Shown here: piece by piece, positions 6,407-10,283 of the stretch
How positions within the stretch are numbered: position 1 is the first letter of the stretch
Layout: every line of letters begins with the position of its first letter
NCBI GenBank assembly: GCA_910579975.1
Contig: CAJTWU010000041.1
Location: 1 to 10,283, forward strand
Length of the DNA stretch: 10,283 nt
Direction: 5' to 3'
Source: an uncultured Vampirovibrio sp.
GTDB lineage: Bacteria; Cyanobacteriota; Vampirovibrionia; Gastranaerophilales; Gastranaerophilaceae
Notes under the pieces: model-generated
What the model was told of the DNA's origin: nothing
The model's input: the letters and a program-made list of their open reading frames with translations, nothing else
Databases searched by the model: none
Position numbers and translations under genes: made by a program

Positions 6407-7376
6407 CTTCTTTCTTCTTAGGCTTTCTTCCGCGTTTTGGTTTTTCTTCTGCAACAGGCTCAGAAGGTACTGTTACCTCCAATGGAGCGGGCTCGCTGTT
6501 TTTTTCGTGTTTAGCAACCATATAATCAGCTGGTTTATCGGCTCTATCTTCATTCCAACGGTCTAAACCAAGTTGGGCACGAACAAGCTTGATACCTACG
6601 TGAACACGCCATTCTTCCATTTTTAGTTGAGCAGCAATAATTTTATGACAACCAATTGGAGGAAGCGGCAATAATGGTTCATATAAGCTTCTGATTGCAA
6701 TCATCTGTTCTTGTGAGATTGCCAATTTACGTTTAGGGAATGGTAATTTAGGTAACATCATTTTTTGACGTACTAAATTAATTCCAAAAAATACTTTTTG
6801 AGGTTCTAAACCAATTTTTGCACCGATTACTTCATGAGCATCCGGATTAGGAAGAGGAAGCATTGTTTTATATAGAATTTCAATTTGTTCTAATTGCTCC
6901 TTGCTTACTAATAATGGTTTAGCCGGTTTTTGCGGTCTTGGACGTCTGTTCATTGGTCCATTTGGACGACGATTTTGGAAGCCGCCGTTGTTTCTACCAC
7001 CGCTTGCATAATTATTTCTGTATCCTCCGCCGCGATTATCACGTTGCTGTCCATCAGGTCTTCTTTGTTGATATCCGCCCGGACGGCTGTTGTTATAGTC
7101 TCGTCTCTGGTATCCGCCACCTTGATTATTGCGGTTATAATCTCTTTGACCATCCCTGGAATACCCGTTATTTCTATAGCCGCCTTGTTGAGGTCGGTCA
7201 TAGCTTCTAGGACGTTGTTCTCCGGCAGAATATGAATTATAAGAACTATAACTCTGCATTGGTTTTTCTTCTTGAGTCTCTCCCTTGTCCGCGTACAAAC
7301 AGTTTGGACATATCACTCTTTTGGGGTTCTTTGTTTCAAATTCAGCACCACATTTAATGCATTTGTTTACATACAT
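6396..7376 (-). CDS. Zinc-ribbon protein with Gly/Arg/Tyr/Asn-rich disordered region and a duplicated helical module; function unknown
   Basis: I do not recognise a named family for the 326-residue whole. Residues 1-30 form a zinc ribbon with Cys6, Cys9, Cys23 and Cys26 (CIKCGxEF...ICPNCLY). Residues about 40-160 are low complexity and probably disordered, with GGYRNN, GGGYQRRDYNN and GGGYRNNY units that resemble RGG/RGY-box RNA-binding regions. Residues 165-218 and 218-271 are an ungapped tandem duplication of about 54 residues, with 22 identities by eye. Both copies share the pattern SxEQ...I..LY...LPLP...H..I.A......V..GI.LVR...L and look helical. The tail is charged and contains KPKRGRKPKKK (312-322), an AT-hook-like patch. 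Nucleic-acid binding is likely. Its position as first gene of the rimM-trmD unit, overlapping rimM by 11 nt, suggests a role in ribosome or tRNA biology, but this is inference. AGAGG precedes the ATG. Confidence 0.85.
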   Translation of the reverse strand: MYVNKCIKCGAEFETKNPKRVICPNCLYADKGETQEEKPMQSYSSYNSYSAGEQRPRSYDRPQQGGYRNNGYSRDGQRDYNRNNQGGGYQRRDYNNSRPGGYQQRRPDGQQRDNRGGGYRNNYASGGRNNGGFQNRRPNGPMNRRPRPQKPAKPLLVSKEQLEQIEILYKTMLPLPNPDAHEVIGAKIGLEPQKVFFGINLVRQKMMLPKLPFPKRKLAISQEQMIAIRSLYEPLLPLPPIGCHKIIAAQLKMEEWRVHVGIKLVRAQLGLDRWNEDRADKPADYMVAKHEKNSEPAPLEVTVPSEPVAEEKPKRGRKPKKKEDEE

Positions 7377-7449
7377 AATAAAAGCCTCTTAACCACAATA
7401 AAAAATTTCACTAAACTATAAATATCCTATCAAAATTAAATAATATGAG

Positions 7450-7477
7450 ATTTAAAAAATAAACGGTATAATTCCGT
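7450..7477 (-). terminator. Weak hairpin with T-tract in the leader of the zinc-ribbon gene
   Basis: On the minus strand ACGG (7477-7474) can pair with CCGT (7466-7463) across a 7-nt A+T loop, followed by TTTATTTTTTAAA. The stem has only four pairs, so it is a poor terminator. It lies just after the predicted transcription start of the zinc-ribbon gene, so it might act as a weak attenuator or terminate read-through from the FAD gene. Confidence 0.2.
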
Positions 7478-7485
7478 ATAACTTT

Positions 7486-7513
7486 ATTATAATACAAGTT
7501 TATAATAATGCAA
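7486..7513 (-). promoter_or_regulatory. Promoter for the zinc-ribbon/rimM/trmD unit
   Basis: On the minus strand TTGCAT (7508-7513) is followed after 16 nt by a perfect TATAAT (7486-7491). The -35 begins only six bases after the stop codon of the FAD oxidoreductase gene. Transcription would start near 7479, giving a leader of about 100 nt before the ATG at 7376. This is the only long leader in the window apart from the dapB spacer. Confidence 0.6.
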
Positions 7514-7518
7514 GGGGG

Positions 7519-8748
7519 TTATATTTTTGCTAAATATTTTGCTAATCCTTCACCCATAGAAAAGCATGAAGGTATAATTCTTAAAGCACCTTGAGCCTTG
7601 AAATCTGCTGAAATACAGCGACCAATAACAAATACATTATCATAACCTTCTACCATTAATGACTCAATTGGAAGCTGGTATTCTTTGTAAACTTTTTGTA
7701 AAGTTGAGCCGTTTCTTTTTTCTGAATGAATGTCAACAGGATAATTTGATATTAATACGGGATTTTCAAAAGTTTTACCTTGAATTAAATCATCATAAGT
7801 ATATATATATTTCCCTTTTACTCTTCTTGAAACCCTTACTCCCATTGAATTTGCTATTGAAGAGATATGTGCATTTCTAAATCCGGGAAGGTATTTTTTA
7901 CAGAAATTCGATAGCCTTAAAATCGACATACGAGCTTCTGCATATCCCTGATTATTTATTAGTCTTGGAGCGTTAAAAGCAATAGAGTCTGCTGTTCCAG
8001 CCACTGAAAATACCTGAAAATAGTTAGTGTCTTCCTTTGTCAAAACTCCTTCTGTTATTGCCCTTTCAAATAAAGGCTTTAAAGCCCATTTAACTCCTGT
8101 ATCCCAAGTATAAGCTGTAGATAAGTAGGTATTGCCATCTATAATACAGGATGTAGAGACATTTCTATCCTTATCAAATTCCATTAGCCAATTTGAAAAT
8201 TCATTTACATTTATTCCAGACATTATAAATCGTAAATTTTTTGGCTGAATTTCATCAGATTTTTCTAAAAAACCACAATTTAATTTTTCACAAATTTTTG
8301 CATCACCAGTTGCGTCTACAACAAATCTCGTTTCGATAGGTGTTGATAACTCTTTTGTGCTAAATAAAATTTTATTAGCATTTATCGTATCGATAGATAT
8401 CGATAATAATTCTTCTTCAAATAGAAGATCAACATCGGCTTCTTGCATTAATATATCCAGAGCGATTTTTGTAAGTTCAGGGTTAAACCAGCCTTTATTA
8501 CCATCTTCGTAAGTAATTGCTCCATTTAAAGAGGATAATTTACCATATAAAGCGTTAAAAAAATCTGTATTAATCGCATTATTTGAAGTTTTCATTGCGG
8601 GAATAACTAAAGCAGATGTTATTGAGCCTCCTAAATAAGAGTTTTTCTCAATAATTAATGTTTTTAATCCTCTTTTTGCAGCGTTCCAGGCACAGCTTAC
8701 TCCTGATGTGCCTCCTCCAATAATTACGATGTCATATTTATTCTTCAT
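7519..8748 (-). CDS. FAD-dependent oxidoreductase (FAD_oxidored, PF12831-like); substrate unknown
   Basis: The 409-residue protein starts with an FAD-binding Rossmann motif, DIVIIGGGTSGVSCAWNAA (6-24), with Glu34 closing the fold to bind the ribose of FAD. It has the second dinucleotide motif VVDATGD (143-149). Near the C terminus GYDNVFVIGRCISADFKAQG (368-387) and the following LRIIPSC and MGEGLA are typical of the PF12831 group, which I recall being annotated as FAD-dependent oxidoreductases of unclear substrate. No signal peptide is seen. AGGAG precedes the ATG by 9 nt, and the gene overlaps the upstream methyltransferase by 11 nt, so the two products are probably made together. MnmC joins a methyltransferase and an FAD oxidase in this same order, so a tRNA wobble-uridine role is an attractive guess, though the oxidase domain family differs. 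Two copies of the window's 25-nt repeat lie within codons about 114-141. Confidence 0.85.
   Translation of the reverse strand: MKNKYDIVIIGGGTSGVSCAWNAAKRGLKTLIIEKNSYLGGSITSALVIPAMKTSNNAINTDFFNALYGKLSSLNGAITYEDGNKGWFNPELTKIALDILMQEADVDLLFEEELLSISIDTINANKILFSTKELSTPIETRFVVDATGDAKICEKLNCGFLEKSDEIQPKNLRFIMSGINVNEFSNWLMEFDKDRNVSTSCIIDGNTYLSTAYTWDTGVKWALKPLFERAITEGVLTKEDTNYFQVFSVAGTADSIAFNAPRLINNQGYAEARMSILRLSNFCKKYLPGFRNAHISSIANSMGVRVSRRVKGKYIYTYDDLIQGKTFENPVLISNYPVDIHSEKRNGSTLQKVYKEYQLPIESLMVEGYDNVFVIGRCISADFKAQGALRIIPSCFSMGEGLAKYLAKI
8328..8349 (+). repeat. Repeat copy A (in FAD oxidoreductase gene)
   Basis: This copy matches the last 22 positions of copy D with one mismatch: TCGTTTCGATAG followed by GTGTTGATAA. 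On the minus strand it encodes LSTPIET, just before the conserved VVDATGD motif. It lies 32 nt from copy B in the same orientation. Confidence 0.65.
8382..8406 (+). repeat. Repeat copy B (in FAD oxidoreductase gene)
   Basis: This is a 25-nt copy with outer arms TTATCG and CGATAA and two TATCGATA-type cores. It differs from copy D at 3 of 25 positions although the two host proteins are unrelated. On the minus strand it encodes LSISIDTI in the same frame as copies A and D. Confidence 0.7.
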
Positions 8749-10168
8749 TCTGATTGCTCCTAGATTTGCGGATTTTCATATACATTGATGATGATATTAA
8801 CTCGCTTGTATTGAATTCATGTTCTCGTCGTTTTAATATTTCTTTTTTGTCGAAATTTAAGTTTGGATCATGATAAGGTATGCCGGCTTTTGTTGCACAT
8901 AAACCTATTTCATAGCTGGACAAAGGGTATTCAATCAGTAATTTTTCCTTTGCAGCAACTGTTCCTATAAATTTACCGGTTTTTTCATCCAGAATTTTAC
9001 CTACATAAAAATTATTTTCTAAAAAAGTATTTCTAACAAGTGCAGAATTTGAGTATGTCATTATAATGCCATCTTGTGAAAGATGCTTATAGAGCTCCGC
9101 CATAAATTCTACAGACCATAATTCAGGTGCTTTTGAATATGTAAAAGCATCTAGGAATATAAAGTCATACTCGCCTTTAATATTCAAAATAGTCTTTCGG
9201 GCATCATTTATGTAAAAATTCAGCTTAAAAAGCTTACTAAAGGGCTTAAATCGGCTTTTTTTATATCGTATCGATAAATGGTCATAATATATATTATGTA
9301 AGAAGGCAAATAAATTAAATCTGGTGAGTAAATTGTACCTAAAATTTTGTTTAAATTGGGCGTAGTTGACCAAAGAAAAGTTAAAAAACTTCTTTTTTGA
9401 CTTTTCTTTTATATTTTTTTTGAATTCTTTGGTTATATAGTTCTGTTTATAATGATCGACCAGTGAGTCGATAAGAATATAATTTACATATTTGTGTATC
9501 TTGTATTCTTTTGCGATTTCATCATAATCTTTATTAAATTTTAATTCTAAAAGCTCTCTTATTTCTTTCTTATTTTTTGGTGCAAAATTTAAAGATATTT
9601 TTGCTAAGAATTTTTTAATTTTCCAATATGTTTCAAAACATTCAAAAATTGGTGGAACAACATTAGTAAAAATTTCTTGCGGAGTTACGATTGTTTTCAG
9701 AAGTGGAGAAATTTTTACAAGTTCCTCATTAATATCTAAACAATCTATTTTAATCGAGCTAATATTATCCTCATTTATCGTTTCGATAGGTATTGATAAT
9801 ACTTTATTTAACCACTTAGCATTATTATTATCTATCGAAACGATATTAAGTCTGTATAAGAACGTTTTTAAAATTTTTTTTAAAACAATTTTTATTTTTT
9901 GAAAAATATTTTTTTGTTTCAAAAATTTTTCATCAGAATTAATTATAAAACTCATTAATGCTTTTGTATTGTATCCAATACCATAACATACGTCTAAAAC
10001 TCTTATTTCAGGTTGTTGATTAAGCTTTTTTTCTATATGTGCAGGAAGTATAAATTTCTCCCATGCTTCAGTAAGGGCGCCAAACTTAGAGTGATAAACA
10101 TCGTCATCAGCGTATGAATACAGACCTACAGAACCGTCTTGTGTATAATAGAACTCATAATCCCTCAT
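8738..10168 (-). CDS. MnmC-like SAM-dependent methyltransferase (DUF752/PF05430 type) with a large lysine-rich insertion
   Basis: The 476-residue protein resembles the methyltransferase half of MnmC, which converts nm5U to mnm5U at tRNA position 34. Visible motifs are DDDVYHSKFGALTEAWEKF (21-39), SAM motif I LDVCYGIGYN (58-67), acidic motif II IVSIDNN (109-115), and NDARKT...DFIFLDAFTYSKAPELW (321-351), the family DGF/DAF-P-LW signature, then a GIIMTYSNSALVR strand. Between motif II and NDARKT lie about 200 residues rich in Lys, Phe, Ile and Asn (about 120-315) with no recognisable domain; most family members have a far shorter linker. I chose ATG 10166-10168. A TTG six codons earlier would put the first codons on the TATAAT box. 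With that -10, transcription should begin at or next to the ATG, so the mRNA may be leaderless. The gene overlaps the FAD oxidoreductase by 11 nt. Exact substrate is uncertain. Confidence 0.8.
   Translation of the reverse strand: MRDYEFYYTQDGSVGLYSYADDDVYHSKFGALTEAWEKFILPAHIEKKLNQQPEIRVLDVCYGIGYNTKALMSFIINSDEKFLKQKNIFQKIKIVLKKILKTFLYRLNIVSIDNNNAKWLNKVLSIPIETINEDNISSIKIDCLDINEELVKISPLLKTIVTPQEIFTNVVPPIFECFETYWKIKKFLAKISLNFAPKNKKEIRELLELKFNKDYDEIAKEYKIHKYVNYILIDSLVDHYKQNYITKEFKKNIKEKSKKKFFNFSLVNYAQFKQNFRYNLLTRFNLFAFLHNIYYDHLSIRYKKSRFKPFSKLFKLNFYINDARKTILNIKGEYDFIFLDAFTYSKAPELWSVEFMAELYKHLSQDGIIMTYSNSALVRNTFLENNFYVGKILDEKTGKFIGTVAAKEKLLIEYPLSSYEIGLCATKAGIPYHDPNLNFDKKEILKRREHEFNTSELISSSMYMKIRKSRSNQNEE
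9264..9287 (+). repeat. Repeat copy C (in methyltransferase insertion), diverged
   Basis: The core TATCGTATCGATA (9264-9276) is identical to copy B, while the right half (AATGGTCATAA) is more diverged. Read on the minus strand it encodes DHLSIRY, in a different frame from copies A, B and D. This argues for similarity at DNA level and not at protein level. Confidence 0.5.
9775..9799 (+). repeat. Repeat copy D (in methyltransferase insertion)
   Basis: A 25-nt copy: TTATCGTTTCGATAG followed directly by GTATTGATAA. It encodes LSIPIETI (residues 124-131) on the minus strand, at the beginning of the lysine-rich insertion. Copy E lies 22 nt away in the opposite orientation. Confidence 0.7.
9822..9845 (-). 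repeat. Repeat copy E (in methyltransferase, inverted)
   Basis: On the minus strand this reads TATCGTTTCGATAG followed by ATAATAATAA. It matches the copy D core exactly and the whole 24 nt with three mismatches, but in the inverse orientation. It encodes the acidic SAM motif II segment IVSIDNN, so this copy may lie inside conserved sequence and is not a simple insertion. Confidence 0.6.
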
Positions 10169-10174
10169 AAACCA

Positions 10175-10203
10175 ATTATAGCACAATATTGCTTCCCTTT
10201 GAC
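10175..10203 (-). promoter_or_regulatory. Extended -10 promoter of the methyltransferase/FAD pair, probably giving a leaderless mRNA
   Basis: On the minus strand a perfect TATAAT (10175-10180) is preceded by TGC, forming an extended -10 element. Only TGGTTT separates it from the ATG at 10168, so the expected start point is the A of the ATG. The -35 region (about 10198-10203, GTCAAA) is poor, which an extended -10 can offset. It overlaps the -35 of the divergent plus-strand promoter. Confidence 0.6.
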
Positions 10204-10228
10204 TTTGTTAAGAGAAAAAGTATATAAT
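10199..10228 (+). promoter_or_regulatory. Divergent plus-strand promoter
   Basis: TTGACT (10199-10204) and a perfect TATAAT (10223-10228) are separated by 18 nt. Transcription would begin near 10235, about 15 nt before the ATG at 10250, leaving room for the Shine-Dalgarno GGGGGA. It shares its -35 region with the methyltransferase promoter on the other strand. Confidence 0.7.
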
Positions 10229-10249
10229 ATAATAAATGGGGGATATGAT

Positions 10250-10283
10250 ATGAGGAATATTATACTAGCCGCTTTAGCCACTG
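10250..10283 (+). CDS. Start of a plus-strand gene, cut by the window edge; possible secreted or membrane protein
   Basis: GGGGGA at 10238-10243 precedes an ATG at 10250 by 6 nt, downstream of a good promoter. Eleven codons are visible, giving MRNIILAALAT. One basic residue followed by a hydrophobic stretch fits the start of a signal peptide or membrane anchor, but the sequence is too short for certainty. A closer ATG at 10245 meets a stop after one codon. Product unknown. Confidence 0.6.
   Translation, partial: MRNIILAALAT

Noticed and set aside
6407..6454. Longer RimM start at 6454
   Set aside because: The 16 added residues come from the charged tail of the upstream gene read in another frame and are absent from RimM proteins.
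6930..7235. Open frames on the plus strand and in another minus frame opposite the Gly/Arg-rich region
   Set aside because: They arise because the low-complexity region has few stops in several frames. They show Ser/Ile/Val runs with no motif and have no ribosome binding site.
8328..9845. The five repeats as a CRISPR array
   Set aside because: Spacing is irregular, orientation differs between copies, and the copies lie inside coding sequence.
10169..10186. TTG start six codons upstream of the methyltransferase ATG
   Set aside because: It would place coding sequence over a perfect TATAAT -10 element and has no ribosome binding site.

Overview
The window is an A+T-rich bacterial chromosome segment, roughly one third G+C by eye. 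Almost all of it is coded on the minus strand, so the genes read from right to left. It holds no rRNA, tRNA, CRISPR array, transposase or phage gene that I can see. The owner is a diderm (Gram-negative type) bacterium, because it carries lipid A genes (lpxC, lpxD, fabZ), a heptose-activating enzyme for the LPS core, and diaminopimelate/lysine genes (asd, dapB). The methyltransferase at the right end has a VCYGxGYN motif and a DARxTI...FLD segment that remind me of cyanobacterial MnmC-like proteins. A non-photosynthetic cyanobacterial relative (Melainabacteria/Vampirovibrionia, for example Gastranaerophilales) is therefore my best guess, held with low to moderate confidence.

Layout from right to left, in transcription order. 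At 10250-10283 a plus-strand gene begins and leaves the window. It diverges from a minus-strand pair (10168 to 7519): an MnmC-like methyltransferase carrying a large lysine-rich insertion, overlapped by 11 nt with an FAD-dependent oxidoreductase. This pair carries five copies of a 24-25 nt partly palindromic repeat, found nowhere else in the window. After a 142-nt gap with a good promoter comes a tight trio (7376 to 5226): an unusual zinc-ribbon / Gly-Arg-Tyr-Asn-rich disordered / duplicated-domain protein, then rimM and trmD, which act in 30S maturation and tRNA m1G37 methylation.

A 229-nt spacer (4997-5225) separates trmD from dapB. It holds a likely dapB promoter (minus strand), a perfect 9-bp inverted repeat, and what looks like a complete plus-strand small RNA gene: promoter, CU-rich segment resembling the anti-Shine-Dalgarno, and intrinsic terminator.

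The left half (4996 to 1) is a compact envelope operon: dapB-asd-hldE-type adenylyltransferase-lpxD-lpxC-fabZ, with a ribose-5-phosphate isomerase B gene (rpiB) running off the left end. DapB and Asd feed meso-diaminopimelate to peptidoglycan. LpxC and LpxD carry out the second and third steps of lipid A synthesis, FabZ supports acyl-chain supply, the adenylyltransferase activates heptose for the LPS core, and RpiB works on the pentose phosphate pool. Overlaps and near-zero spacing suggest translational coupling through most of it.

The least described items are the zinc-ribbon/RGG-like protein, the repeat family, the candidate small RNA, and the methyltransferase/FAD-oxidoreductase pair, which looks like a split, partly non-orthologous version of MnmC.
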